A stretch of 64,000 nt of DNA, from assembly GCF_001653715.1 (NCBI RefSeq), contig NZ_LWHQ01000010.1:124578-188577 (forward strand), read 5' to 3'. Source of the DNA: Methylobacterium platani. Its GTDB lineage: Bacteria; Pseudomonadota; Alphaproteobacteria; Rhizobiales; Beijerinckiaceae. The notes under the pieces are model-generated. The model saw only the letters and a list, made by a program, of their open reading frames with translations. It made no database searches and was not told where the DNA came from. Both the position numbers and the translations under genes were made by a program. Of this stretch, positions 9,931 through 18,642 are shown in pieces (the stretch's first letter is position 1; each line of letters starts with the position of its first letter).

Positions 9931-10722
9931 TCAGCCGAGATCGAGTTCCACCGTCACCGGCACGTGGTCGGACGGCTTGTCGAGCCCGCGCAGGTGCTTC
10001 TGCACCGAGGCCGAGACCAGCCGGTCGAGGGCCTGCGGCGACAGGAGCAGGTGGTCGATGCGGATGCCCTGGTTGCGCGGCCAGCAGCCGGCCTGGTAGT
10101 CCCAGAAGCTGTAGACGCCCGCCCGCCCGTCGCAGGCGCGCAGCGCGTCGGTGAAGCCCTCGTTGAGGAGCGCGCGGAACGCCGCCCGGGTCTGGGGCAG
10201 GAACAGCGCGTCGTGCGACCACGCCGCCGGGTCGGCCGCGTCCTCCGGCTCGGGGATCACGTTGTAGTCGCCGGCGAGCACCAGCACCTCCTCGCGCTCG
10301 CGCAAGGACACGGCGTGGGCGTGCAGGCGGCGCATGAAGGCGAGCTTGTAGTCGTATTTCGGCGTACCGACCGGATTGCCGTTCGGCAGGTAGATCGAGG
10401 CCACCCGCACGGTGGCGGTCGCGGTCGGGATCACCGCCTCGATGTAGCGCGCCTGCTCGTCGCTCGCGTCGCCCGGCAGGCCGCGGCGGATCTCCTGCAG
10501 CGGCAGCGGCCGGCGGGCCAGCAGCGCGACGCCGTTGAACGCCTTCTGGCCGTGGGTCGCCACGACGTAGCCGGCCTCCTCGATCTCGGTGCGGGGAAAC
10601 GCATCGTCGACGCATTTCAGCTCCTGGAGGCAGACCACGTCCGGCTGCGCCTCGGCCAGGAAGCCGAGGAGATGCGGCAGCCGCTGCTTGACCGAGTTGA
10701 CGTTCCAGGTGGTGATCCGCAT
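9931..10722 (-). CDS. xth: Exodeoxyribonuclease III (AP endonuclease family)
   Basis: A 263-residue member of the exonuclease-endonuclease-phosphatase fold, the normal length for ExoIII. Diagnostic motifs run in order: MRITTWNVNSVKQRL at the N-terminus, LQELKCVD with the metal-binding Glu, the GDYNVIPEP block, and the C-terminal SDHVPV with catalytic Asp-His. It would cleave at abasic sites and degrade 3' ends in base-excision repair. ATG at 10722 begins exactly at the conserved N-terminus. The 3' end is convergent with, and nine bases from, the Crp/Fnr gene. Confidence 0.95.
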   Translation of the reverse strand: MRITTWNVNSVKQRLPHLLGFLAEAQPDVVCLQELKCVDDAFPRTEIEEAGYVVATHGQKAFNGVALLARRPLPLQEIRRGLPGDASDEQARYIEAVIPTATATVRVASIYLPNGNPVGTPKYDYKLAFMRRLHAHAVSLREREEVLVLAGDYNVIPEPEDAADPAAWSHDALFLPQTRAAFRALLNEGFTDALRACDGRAGVYSFWDYQAGCWPRNQGIRIDHLLLSPQALDRLVSASVQKHLRGLDKPSDHVPVTVELDLG

Positions 10723-10844
10723 CGCGTCCCGCGCCGCTCGCAACCAAGCTCTTGCTGCCTGGATCCTGCCGAAGGTCCCCGTCATCGGGGTTTCGCGCCC
10801 CGCTGGCAAGCCGCGGGGCGGCGGTGGAGTGGGGACCGGGCAGC

Positions 10845-11513
10845 ATGGCGTTCGATTGGTGGGATCCGGTCCGCGACTATTGCGAGCGCGCCGGGCCGGA
10901 GCTGTGGGCGGAGCCCTTGAACGCGGCCTCGAACGCCGCCTTCGGGGTCGCCGCGTTCCTGCTGTTGCGGCGCGGGCGGGCGCCGGACCCTGCCGCAGAC
11001 GCCTTCGCCTGGCTCGTCGGCGTGATCGGGCTCGGCAGCGCCCTGTTCCACACCCTCGCCGTCGCGTGGTCGGCGCTCGCCGACGTGATCCCGATCGCGC
11101 TGTTCATCCACGCCTACTTCTTCCTCGCCCTGCGACGTTTCCTCGGGCTCTCCGCGCTCGCGGCGCTCGCCGGCACCCTCGCCTTCGCGGCCGGGGCCGC
11201 TTTCTTCGAGCCCGTCCTGTCGGACCTCGCCGGGCAGCCGCTCGGGCCGCTCAGCAACGGCTCGGTCGCCTACGCGCCCGCCGCCCTGGCGCTGTTCGGG
11301 GTCGGGCTCGCCTCGCTCCGGTTCGGCAAGCGGGACGGCGCCGCGCTGATCGGCATCGGCGGCCTGTTCCTGCTCTCTCTCGCGGCGCGCACGGCCGACG
11401 CCGCCCTGTGCCCGGTGGTGCCGTCGGGCACCCACTGGATCTGGCACCTGCTCAATGCCGCCGTGCTGTTCGGCCTCGTGCGGGCGGCGCGCCGCGCCGG
11501 GCCGGCCGCGTGA
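10845..11513 (+). CDS. Ceramidase-like integral membrane protein
   Basis: A 222-residue polytopic protein with about seven hydrophobic segments. Motifs fit the alkaline ceramidase / CREST family: an N-terminal WAEPLNAASNAAF, an Ser-x3-His stretch (GSALFHTLA) and a C-terminal His pair region (GTHWIWHLLNAA) that together would make a zinc site. These enzymes hydrolyse amide bonds in lipids; the bacterial substrate is unclear. ATG at 10845 is followed at once by a conserved MAFDWWDPVRDYCER start. A terminator-like hairpin follows the stop. Confidence 0.82.
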   Translation: MAFDWWDPVRDYCERAGPELWAEPLNAASNAAFGVAAFLLLRRGRAPDPAADAFAWLVGVIGLGSALFHTLAVAWSALADVIPIALFIHAYFFLALRRFLGLSALAALAGTLAFAAGAAFFEPVLSDLAGQPLGPLSNGSVAYAPAALALFGVGLASLRFGKRDGAALIGIGGLFLLSLAARTADAALCPVVPSGTHWIWHLLNAAVLFGLVRAARRAGPAA

Positions 11514-11518
11514 CGTTG

Positions 11519-11550
11519 AAGGAGCCCGCTTGCTCTGGGGCGGGTTCCTT
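11519..11550 (+). terminator. Probable terminator hairpin after ceramidase-like gene
   Basis: AAGGAGCCCGC pairs with GCGGGTTCCTT (one G-U pair) around a 10-base loop, directly after the stop at 11513. The T-run is short, so this may be a weak or Rho-assisted terminator. Confidence 0.45.
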
Positions 11551-11640
11551 GCACGGGTCCGGAAACCGTTGCAGAAGGACGCCGCTGCGGGGCCGCCACG
11601 GTTACGGCCTCCACGCGCCTGCCTGCCCGGATTGCACGCC

Positions 11641-12963
11641 ATGACTCAAGCCCTCCGCCTCGGCATCGCCGGTCTCGGCACCGTCGGAGCCTCCGTCGTC
11701 CGCATGGTCGCGCGCCGCGCCGAGGCGATTTCCGCCACCGCCGGCCGGCCGGTCGTCGTCACCGCCGTCGCCGCCCGCGACCGCGCGCGCGACCGCGGCC
11801 TCGACCTCGCCGGCGTCGCCTGGTTCGACGATCCGGTCGCCCTCGCCCGCTCGGCGGAGGTCGATTGCGTGGTCGAGCTGATCGGCGGCGCGGAGGGCAA
11901 GGCCCGCGAGACCGTCGAGGCGGCGCTCGCCGCGGGCAAGCACGTGGTGACCGCCAACAAGGCGCTGCTCGCCCGCCACGGCCCGGGCCTCGCCCGGGCG
12001 GCGGAAGCCGCGAAGGTCGCGCTCGCCTTCGAGGCCTCGGCGGCGGGCGGCATCCCGGTGGTCAAGGCCCTGCGCGAGGCGCTGACCGGCAACCGGATCT
12101 CCCGCGTCTACGGGATCCTCAACGGCACCTGCAACTACATCCTCAGCCGGATGGAGCTGGAGGGCCTGACCTTCGAGGCCTGCCTGAAGGACGCGCAGGC
12201 GCTCGGCTACGCCGAGGCCGACCCGACCTTCGACGTCGAGGGCTTCGACACCGCCCACAAGCTCGCCATCCTGACCAGCCTCGCCTTCGGCACCGAGCTC
12301 GACGCCGAGGGCGTCTCGGTCGAGGGCATCTCGGCGATCACCCCCCTCGACCTGCGCATGGCCGACGAGCTCGGCTACCGGATCAAGCTGCTCGGCGTCG
12401 CCGAGGCGACCGCTGCCGGCATCGAGCAGCGGGTCCACCCGACCATGGTGCCGAAATCCTCCGCCATCGCCCAGGTGATGGGCGTGACGAACGCCGTCAC
12501 CATCGACACCGATGCGCTGCGCGAGCTGACCCTGATCGGCCCCGGCGCCGGCGGCGAGGCCACCGCCTCGGCGGTGGTCGCCGACATCGCCGACGTCGCG
12601 GCCGGCCGGGTGCCGCCGGCCTTCGGGCGCCCGGTGGCGGGCCTCACCCCCCCGGCGCGGGCCGAGATGCAGCGCCACGAGGGCGGCTACTACATCCGCC
12701 TCACGGTGCACGACCGTCCCGGCGTCGCCGCCGGCGTCGCGACCAAGATGGCCGAGCGCGAGATCTCGCTCGAGAGCATCCTGCAGCACCGCTCCGAGAG
12801 CGCCGCGGCGCGCGACCGGCACGGCCGCTCGGGTCTGCCGGTGCCGCTGGTGCTGATCACCTACGCGGCGACCGAGGCGGCGATCCGCGCGAGCCTCGAC
12901 GCGATGGCGGCGGACGGCCTCCTGTCCGAGCCGCCCCAGCTCATCCGCATCGAGCGCGAGTAA
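11641..12963 (+). CDS. hom: Homoserine dehydrogenase
   Basis: A 440-residue monofunctional enzyme that reduces aspartate semialdehyde to homoserine, the branch point to threonine and methionine. The N-terminal Rossmann motif GLGTVGASVV binds NAD(P), the TANKALLARHG segment lies in the dinucleotide domain, and the catalytic region includes NGTCNYILSRM and FDVEGFDTAHKLAIL with the conserved Asp and Lys. The last ~90 residues (LTVHDRPGVAAGVATKMAE) are an ACT domain, consistent with feedback control by threonine. ATG at 11641 precedes the conserved N-terminus. Upstream is the 127-nt gap with the terminator hairpin, so it starts its own unit. Confidence 0.96.
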   Translation: MTQALRLGIAGLGTVGASVVRMVARRAEAISATAGRPVVVTAVAARDRARDRGLDLAGVAWFDDPVALARSAEVDCVVELIGGAEGKARETVEAALAAGKHVVTANKALLARHGPGLARAAEAAKVALAFEASAAGGIPVVKALREALTGNRISRVYGILNGTCNYILSRMELEGLTFEACLKDAQALGYAEADPTFDVEGFDTAHKLAILTSLAFGTELDAEGVSVEGISAITPLDLRMADELGYRIKLLGVAEATAAGIEQRVHPTMVPKSSAIAQVMGVTNAVTIDTDALRELTLIGPGAGGEATASAVVADIADVAAGRVPPAFGRPVAGLTPPARAEMQRHEGGYYIRLTVHDRPGVAAGVATKMAEREISLESILQHRSESAAARDRHGRSGLPVPLVLITYAATEAAIRASLDAMAADGLLSEPPQLIRIERE

Positions 12964-13110
12964 GCCGCGCGGTCATCCGCAAAATCCGTCCTGCGCCGGG
13001 TCCACACGATTCGTGTGCGGCCGGTCGACCGATTGATAAAATTCAATTCAGCGGCGCCGGTTTCTCCTTTAAGACCCGGCCTCAAGGACCAGCACGAGGA
13101 TCACCAACGC

Positions 13111-14109
13111 ATGTCGGACGCCAAGAAGCCGGGACCGAGCCAGGTCATCGAGCGCATCCTGACCCTCGAGCTGGTGCGCGTCACCGAGCGGGCGGCGGTG
13201 GCCGCGGCACGCCTGCGCGGCCAGGGCAACGAGAAGGCCGCCGACCAGGCCGCCGTCGACGCGATGCGCCGCGAGCTGAACCGCCTGCCGATCGACGGCA
13301 CCGTCGTCATCGGCGAGGGCGAGCGCGACGAGGCCCCGATGCTGTTCATCGGCGAGACCCTCGGCAACGGCTCCGGCCCGAAGGTCGACATCGCGGTCGA
13401 CCCGCTCGAGGGCACCACGTTGTGCGCCAAGGACATGCCGGGCTCGGTCGCCGTGATGGCGATGGCCGAGGGCGGCACCCTGCTCGCCGCGCCCGATGTC
13501 TACATGCACAAGATCGCCATCGGCCCGGGCTACCCGGCCGGCACCGTGCATCTCGACGCGAGCCCTGAGGAGAACATCCACGCGCTGGCCAAGGCCAAGG
13601 GCGTGCCGCCGTCCGAGATCACCGCGCTCGTCCTCGACCGGCCGCGCCACACCGACCTGATCGCGGCGATCCGCCGGACGGGCGCGGGCGTGCGCCTGAT
13701 CTCCGACGGCGACGTCGCCGGCGTGATCTTCACGACGATGCCCGAGGAGACCGGCATCGACATCTACCTCGGCATCGGCGCCGCCCCCGAGGGCGTGCTG
13801 GCGGCGGGCGCGCTGCGCTGCATCGGCGGCCAGATGCAGGGTCGCCTGATCCTCGACACCGAGGAGAAGCGCGACCGCGCCGCCAAGATGGGCGTCGCCG
13901 ATCCGAACCGCCTCTACTCCCTCGAGGACCTCGCCCGCGGCGACGTCGTGGTGGCGATGACCGGCGTGACCGACGGGGCGCTCGTCAAGGGCGTCAAGTT
14001 CGGCCGCAGCACGATCCGCACCGAGACGGTGGTGTACCGCTCGCATACCGGCACCGTGCGCCGCATCGAGGCCGAGCACCGCGACTTCGACAAGTTCCAT
14101 CTGAAGTAG
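13111..14109 (+). CDS. glpX: Fructose-1,6-bisphosphatase class II
   Basis: A 332-residue GlpX-type phosphatase that removes the 1-phosphate of fructose 1,6-bisphosphate in gluconeogenesis and, where present, the Calvin cycle. The metal-binding motifs GEGERDEAPML and DPLEGTTLCAK are intact, as is the substrate region IGIGAAPEGVLAAGAL. Length matches the family (about 330). ATG at 13111 follows a weak AGGA-type site. It lies 147 bases after hom on the same strand; an A/T-rich stretch around 13025-13050 may carry its own promoter. A strong hairpin follows. Confidence 0.96.
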   Translation: MSDAKKPGPSQVIERILTLELVRVTERAAVAAARLRGQGNEKAADQAAVDAMRRELNRLPIDGTVVIGEGERDEAPMLFIGETLGNGSGPKVDIAVDPLEGTTLCAKDMPGSVAVMAMAEGGTLLAAPDVYMHKIAIGPGYPAGTVHLDASPEENIHALAKAKGVPPSEITALVLDRPRHTDLIAAIRRTGAGVRLISDGDVAGVIFTTMPEETGIDIYLGIGAAPEGVLAAGALRCIGGQMQGRLILDTEEKRDRAAKMGVADPNRLYSLEDLARGDVVVAMTGVTDGALVKGVKFGRSTIRTETVVYRSHTGTVRRIEAEHRDFDKFHLK

Positions 14110-14119
14110 GCTCCTCCAC

Positions 14120-14151
14120 GGGGGCCGCGCCGGAAACCCGGTGCGGCCCCC
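14120..14151 (+). terminator. Terminator-like hairpin after glpX
   Basis: A 14-bp stem (GGGGGCCGCGCCGG with its near-perfect complement, one G-U pair) and a 4-base loop, starting 11 bases after the glpX stop. No T-run follows, so it may act with Rho or only protect the 3' end. Confidence 0.5.
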
Positions 14152-14223
14152 GCGATCGGCCCCTTGATCCGGGAACCTTTCCCCGCGACCCTGCGGCGTC
14201 TCTCACCCGAGGATTCGCCGCTC

Positions 14224-14670
14224 ATGCCGAGCCCCATCATCCGTCCGCTGCGCCCCGACGAGCGCGCCGCCTGGGACCCGCTCTGGCAGGGCTACCTGAG
14301 CTTCTACGGCGCCACGGTCGCGCCCGAGGTCACCGACCTCACCTGGACCCGCCTGCACGACCCCGCCGAACCGATGCACGCCCTCGTGGCCGAGCAGGAC
14401 GGCGCCGTGACCGGCCTCGTCCACTACATCTTCCACCGCTCGACCTGGACCGCCGGGCCGTACTGCTACCTCCAGGACCTGTTCACCGCGCAAGCCGCGC
14501 GCGGGCAGGGGGTCGGCCGGGCGCTGATCGAGGCGGTCTACGCGGCGGCCCGCGAGGCGGGGGCGAGCCGTGTCTACTGGCTGACCCAGGAGGCCAACGT
14601 GACGGCACGCGCGCTCTACGACACGCTGGCCGACCGGCCGGGATTCATCCAGTACCGGAAGGTGCTGTGA
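14224..14670 (+). CDS. GNAT family N-acetyltransferase
   Basis: A 148-residue single-domain acetyltransferase. The acetyl-CoA pyrophosphate loop is RGQGVGRAL near residue 98, with the preceding beta strand YLQDLFTA and the C-terminal ALYDTLADRPGFIQYRKVL typical of the fold. ATG at 14224 was preferred over an in-frame TTG at 14164, since the family N-terminus (IIRPLRPDERAAW) starts just after it. The acceptor is unknown; amine or protein N-acetylation are both possible. Confidence 0.88.
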   Translation: MPSPIIRPLRPDERAAWDPLWQGYLSFYGATVAPEVTDLTWTRLHDPAEPMHALVAEQDGAVTGLVHYIFHRSTWTAGPYCYLQDLFTAQAARGQGVGRALIEAVYAAAREAGASRVYWLTQEANVTARALYDTLADRPGFIQYRKVL

Positions 14671-14862
14671 GGTCCCGCACCACGATCCGCGGGTAGAACC
14701 CTCCCGCGCGGAGGCCGCGCCGTCCGGGGAAGAGGAGGGCGCCGCCCCCCTCGTCCCCACGGGAGAGAGGATCCCGCGCCTTGGGTTCCACGAGGGATTG
14801 TCCCCGCACAGCCCTGCCGCAGAGGGAGGAGGGTTCCGCGCAGGTGCGGTGATCGCGCCTGC

Positions 14863-14894
14863 AAAAAAGGCCCCCGGCGCGCCGGCCGGGAGCC
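14863..14894 (-). terminator. Rho-independent terminator of TPR lipoprotein gene
   Basis: On the minus strand a 10-bp stem (GGCTCCCGGC with GCCGGGGGCC, one mismatch) and 6-base loop are followed by six T residues. It lies 27 bases beyond the stop of the TPR gene. This is the most classical terminator in the window. Confidence 0.85.
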
Positions 14895-14920
14895 TTCCGA
14901 TTCGTTAGACTCGGGTTGCC

Positions 14921-15802
14921 CTACCGGAACAGCGACGCCATCCCGCCCTGCATCCGGCCCAGGCCCTGCTTGGCGATCGCGTTGCCCTGGTCGATGGCGA
15001 TGGCGCGCTGGTAGCTCTCCGTCGCCTCCTGGCGGCGGTTGGACTTCTCGTAGGCGAGACCCCGGTAGGCCCAGGAATCCGCGTCCTTGTTGTTGACGTT
15101 GAGGGCCGCGTTGTAGTCCTCGATCGCCTTGTCGTACTGGTTCGTCGCGATCAGGCTCTGGCCGCGGGCGGCGTAGGGCGCGGCGACGAAGGGGTTGCGG
15201 TCGATCGCGGCGTCGAAATCGCCGATCGCGGAGCGGTGCTGCCCTTGCGCCTGCCGCACCAGGCCGCGGGCGTGGTAGGCCTCGGCCGATTCCGGCGTCA
15301 GGCGGATCGCCTGGCTGAGGTCGCTGTAGGCCGCCTCGTAGTTGCCGAGGGCCCGCTGCAGGTTGGCCCGGCCGATATAGGCGGCCGAGTAGTTCGGGTC
15401 GGCGTTGATCGCCTTGGTGAAGTCCTGCAGGGCCGCGTCGTTGCGGCCGGACTGGCGGTAGGCCAGCGCCCGGTTGCCGTAGGCGGAGGACGAGCTCGGG
15501 TTGAGCTGGATCGCCTTGGTGAAGTCGGCGATCGCCGAATCGTAGTTGCCCGCCCGGGCATAGGCCGCGCCGCGGGTGTTGTAGGCCGCCGCGTCGCTCG
15601 GATTGCGCTGGATCACGTCGGACAGCGAGGCGATGTTCACCTCGGTCGCGCCGGACTTGTCGGCCTCGACCACCGCGAATTGCCGCGTCGCGGTCGCCCG
15701 GCTGACGGTGTCGCAGCCGGCGAGCGTCAGCGCGGTCAGCACGGTCGCCCCCAGCATCCGGGCCGCCGGTGTCACGCGGCTCAAGCCGATCACGTTGTTC
15801 AT
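14921..15802 (-). CDS. Tetratricopeptide repeat lipoprotein
   Basis: A 293-residue protein with a lipoprotein signal peptide ending in the lipobox LTLAGC (modified Cys at ~30), so it is probably anchored in the inner or outer membrane facing the periplasm. From about residue 55 it is built of six to seven 34-residue TPR units (for example AAYNTRGAAYARAGNYDSAI and SSAYGNRALAYRQSGRNDAA). TPR arrays bind partner proteins; close relatives in Rhizobiales are NlpI-like lipoproteins, but the partner here is unknown. A classical terminator follows. Confidence 0.88.
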   Translation of the reverse strand: MNNVIGLSRVTPAARMLGATVLTALTLAGCDTVSRATATRQFAVVEADKSGATEVNIASLSDVIQRNPSDAAAYNTRGAAYARAGNYDSAIADFTKAIQLNPSSSSAYGNRALAYRQSGRNDAALQDFTKAINADPNYSAAYIGRANLQRALGNYEAAYSDLSQAIRLTPESAEAYHARGLVRQAQGQHRSAIGDFDAAIDRNPFVAAPYAARGQSLIATNQYDKAIEDYNAALNVNNKDADSWAYRGLAYEKSNRRQEATESYQRAIAIDQGNAIAKQGLGRMQGGMASLFR

Positions 15803-16052
15803 CGCCCGCTCCCCAGGGGCGGCGCATCCTCGTCGCGCCGCACACCATCGCCTCGTCGCACGCGCCCCGCCTCAGCCGAGGTCCCGTCGCCGGAAGACCA
15901 TTCCGGATCGGGGTGAACGCCGGCTTAAAGGCGATGCGCCCCTGACGCTTGTGCGGGGCGATGTGGCGAAGGTGTGGCCTGCCGGCGCCGCAGGGGCAGG
16001 GGAGAGCGTCGCCGGGGCACGGGTGTGGCCGCAGGGCCGCACCCGCCCGGGG

Positions 16053-17180
16053 TCAGGCCCGGGTCCGCACCCGGGTGAGGTGGCCCATCTTGCGGCCGGG
16101 CCGCGCCTCGCCCTTGCCGTAGAGGTGGAGGTGGCTGCCCGGCTCGGCGAGGATCCGGCTCCACGCATCGGCCTCGCCGCCGATCAGGTTCAGCATCTCG
16201 ACCGAGGCGCCGGCCAACGCCGCGCTGCCGAGCGGCCAGCCGCAGATCGCCCGGACGTGCTGGGCGAATTGCGAGGTCTCGGCCCCCTCGATGGTCCAGT
16301 GGCCGGAATTGTGGACCCGCGGCGCGATCTCGTTGACCACCACGCCCGCGCTACCGTCCGGCCGGCGCACCAGGAACATCTCCACCGCCAGCACGCCGAC
16401 ATAGCCGAGCGCGTCCGCGATGGTGCGGGCGATCGCCGTCGCCTCCGCGGCGGTCTCCTCCGTCATGCCGGGGGCCGGCACCACCGTGCGGGCGAGGATG
16501 TGGTGGCGGTGCTCGTTGGCGCAAGGGTCGTAGGCCGAGAAGCCGCCTTCCGCGTTGCGGGCGGCCACCACCGAGACTTCGGACTCGAAGGCGACGAAGC
16601 CCTCGAGGATGCAGGGCTGGTTGCGTAGGGAGGCCATCACGGCGGCGGGGTCGAAGCCCGATGCTCCGAGATCCTCCCGGCGCAGCATCACCTGGCCCTT
16701 GCCGTCGTAGCCGAAGCGCCGGGTCTTGAGCACCGCCGGCAGGCCGATCTCGCGGACGGCCTCGGCGAGCCCGGCCGCGTCGTCCACCGCCCGGAACGGC
16801 GCCACCGGGATGCCGAGGCCGGCGACGAAGCTCTTCTCGGCCAGCCGGTCCTGCGTGGTGGCCAGCGCCGAGGCGCTCGGATGCAGCGGGCGGCGCGCCG
16901 CCAGGATCTCGGCGGTGGCGCTCGGGATGTTCTCGAACTCGTAGGTCACCACGTCGACGGATTCGGCGAAGGCCTGGAGCGCCGCCGCGTCGTCGTAGGG
17001 GGCGATCGTGCGCCGGGCCGCCACGTCGAAGGCCGGGCTGTCGGGATCGGGGCAGTAGATATGGGCCTTGAGGCCGTACTGTGCCGCCGCGACCGCGATC
17101 ATGCGGCCGAGCTGGCCGCCGCCGATGATGCCGATGGTCGCGCCGGGGGCGATGGCGGGAGCGATGGACGGGGTGCTCAC
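16053..17180 (-). CDS. purK: 5-(carboxyamino)imidazole ribonucleotide synthase
   Basis: A 375-residue ATP-grasp enzyme that uses ATP and bicarbonate to carboxylate aminoimidazole ribonucleotide to N5-CAIR in purine synthesis. The N-terminal [17 protein letters not shown] is diagnostic of PurK; the ATP-grasp core includes [14 protein letters not shown] and the catalytic [15 protein letters not shown]. The GTG start at 17180 overlaps the purE stop (GTGA), so PurE and PurK are coupled. Length is normal. Confidence 0.96.
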   Translation of the reverse strand: MSTPSIAPAIAPGATIGIIGGGQLGRMIAVAAAQYGLKAHIYCPDPDSPAFDVAARRTIAPYDDAAALQAFAESVDVVTYEFENIPSATAEILAARRPLHPSASALATTQDRLAEKSFVAGLGIPVAPFRAVDDAAGLAEAVREIGLPAVLKTRRFGYDGKGQVMLRREDLGASGFDPAAVMASLRNQPCILEGFVAFESEVSVVAARNAEGGFSAYDPCANEHRHHILARTVVPAPGMTEETAAEATAIARTIADALGYVGVLAVEMFLVRRPDGSAGVVVNEIAPRVHNSGHWTIEGAETSQFAQHVRAICGWPLGSAALAGASVEMLNLIGGEADAWSRILAEPGSHLHLYGKGEARPGRKMGHLTRVRTRA

Positions 17181-17686
17181 GGTGCGCTCGTATCCGGGTG
17201 CTCGGCCACCGCGGCGCTCTGGCGGGCGCGCCAGGCGTCGAGCCGCTGGGCCAGGTCGTCGTCGGTCAGGGCCAGGACGGCGGCGGCCAGCAGCGCCGCG
17301 TTGACCGCGCCGGCCCGGCCGATGGCGAGCGTCCCGACCGGGATGCCGGCCGGCATCTGCACGATCGACAGCAGGCTGTCCTGGCCCGACAGCGCCTTCG
17401 ATTCGACCGGCACGCCGAAGACCGGCAGCGGCGTCATCGCGGCGGCCATGCCGGGCAGGTGGGCGGCGCCGCCGGCCCCCGCGATCACCACCCGGATCCC
17501 GGCGGCCTTGGCGCCCTTGGCGAAGGCGACCAGGCGGTCCGGGGTGCGGTGGGCCGAGACGATGCGCGCCTCGTAGGAGATCCCGAGCGCGTCGAGGGTT
17601 TCGGCCGCATGGCGCATCGTGGCCCAGTCCGACTGGCTGCCCATGATCACCGCGACGGGGGGCGATGCCGCCATCGTCAAGCGCAT
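17177..17686 (-). CDS. purE: N5-carboxyaminoimidazole ribonucleotide mutase
   Basis: A 169-residue class I PurE that converts N5-CAIR to CAIR, the step after PurK. Signature blocks are [11 protein letters not shown], the catalytic-His segment SAHRTPDRL, and [12 protein letters not shown]. It is the first gene of purE-purK with a 4-nt overlap. ATG at 17686 gives [13 protein letters not shown]; an in-frame ATG four codons later (17674) is an equally possible start. Confidence 0.96.
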   Translation of the reverse strand: MRLTMAASPPVAVIMGSQSDWATMRHAAETLDALGISYEARIVSAHRTPDRLVAFAKGAKAAGIRVVIAGAGGAAHLPGMAAAMTPLPVFGVPVESKALSGQDSLLSIVQMPAGIPVGTLAIGRAGAVNAALLAAAVLALTDDDLAQRLDAWRARQSAAVAEHPDTSAP

Positions 17687-17764
17687 CCTCTAGAAAGCGC
17701 TGCCAGGCCGCGAGCGGGCCGCAGCCGATCGTGTCGCAGTAGCGGCGCGCCTGCCTTGGTGCAA

Positions 17765-17837
17765 GCTGCCGCAGGCTTATAACGCTGCCGCAGGCCTATG
17801 AGCCGGCGCAGGCTTATGAGCCGGCGCAGGCCTGGAA
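17765..17837. repeat. Four-unit 18/19-bp tandem repeat
   Basis: Four imperfect head-to-tail units at 17765-17783, 17784-17801, 17802-17819 and 17820-17837 share the core GC-G-CGCAGGCYTATGA. Units 1 and 3 have CTTAT while 2 and 4 have CCTAT or CCTGG, hinting at a 36-bp higher-order unit. It lies between the purE start and the 3' end of the DUF465 gene. No function is known. Confidence 0.85.
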
Positions 17838-17854
17838 GCCGCCGGCGGACGTCG

Positions 17855-18073
17855 TCAGGCGATGATGTCCGGCGTGAGCTGATCCTCCAGGAAGGTGATG
17901 CGGTCGCGCAGCGAGAGCTTGCGCTTCTTGAGGCGCTGGAGTTGCAGGCGGTCGCCGGCGATCACCCCGGACAACGCCTCGATCGCGTCGTCGAGGTCGC
18001 GATGCTCCTCCCGGAGCCGCGACAGCTCGCTCTCATACTCCGCCGCAGATTCCGCACTCAACTCGAACGCCAT
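17855..18073 (-). CDS. YdcH-like DUF465 protein
   Basis: A 72-residue helical protein with the DUF465 pattern: an acidic, coiled-coil-like first half (ESELSRLREEHRDLDDAIE) and a basic second half (RLKKRKLSLRDRITFLED). Function unknown; relatives are small soluble proteins common in proteobacteria. ATG at 18073 gives a family-typical length; an upstream in-frame ATG (18133) would add a 20-residue Pro/Gly/Arg stretch that does not resemble the family. It is divergent from a second DUF465 gene 213 bases away. Confidence 0.85.
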   Translation of the reverse strand: MAFELSAESAAEYESELSRLREEHRDLDDAIEALSGVIAGDRLQLQRLKKRKLSLRDRITFLEDQLTPDIIA

Positions 18074-18286
18074 CGCCGCCCCAAAGCCTGGAGATATGCG
18101 GCGAAGCATGAACCAGCCCCCGGCCTCCGGCAAGGGCGTCGCAGGGGCGGGAGCGGGGTTGTGCAGCCCCTCCCGCGCCTTGCACCGCGGCGCACATTAC
18201 GCAATTGCAATATGGAATGCCTTAGACATCCGCCACGGGCTGTGGCAGGCTGCGTGTGTCACCTACATGACAGGAGGCATTGGCTG

Positions 18287-18472
18287 ATGTCGCTGCACAC
18301 GCATCTCACCGAGCTTGAGCGCAAGCACGAGGCCTTGGAGCGTGAGATCCAGGACGCAATCACCCACCTCTCCACCGACGACTTGCGAGTTGTAGAACTC
18401 AAGCGGCGAAAGCTTCATTTGAAGGATGAGATCAGTCGTCTGCGGACGACGTCCACCCGCGTGATGCACTAG
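18287..18472 (+). CDS. Small DUF465 protein
   Basis: A 61-residue protein of the same family as its divergent neighbour (HEALEREIQDAITHLSTDDL then VVELKRRKLHLKDEISRL). A strong ribosome-binding site, AGGAGG at 18272-18277, lies nine bases before ATG 18287, which settles the start. Predicted to be a short antiparallel coiled coil. Function unknown. A 12-bp hairpin follows the stop. Confidence 0.9.
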   Translation: MSLHTHLTELERKHEALEREIQDAITHLSTDDLRVVELKRRKLHLKDEISRLRTTSTRVMH

Positions 18473-18492
18473 CCCAGAACAATCGCCCGTGT

Positions 18493-18521
18493 GCCGCCGC
18501 GCCGGCGTTCGGCGCGGCGGC
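18493..18521 (+). terminator. Hairpin downstream of DUF465 gene
   Basis: A perfect 12-bp stem (GCCGCCGCGCCG with its complement) and 5-base loop, 21 bases after the DUF465 stop, in the convergent gap before the acyl-CoA synthetase 3' end. No T-run on either side. Confidence 0.5.
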
Positions 18522-18642
18522 TCCCGAGACTGAAACGAGCCCGAAACGGGCATCGTTCGAGAGAACGGCGGGCCCCCGCGCGAGAGCGCCCGGCCGATCT
18601 CCGAGGCACTCCCACGATGCCGCTCCCACGACGTCCTTGCCG

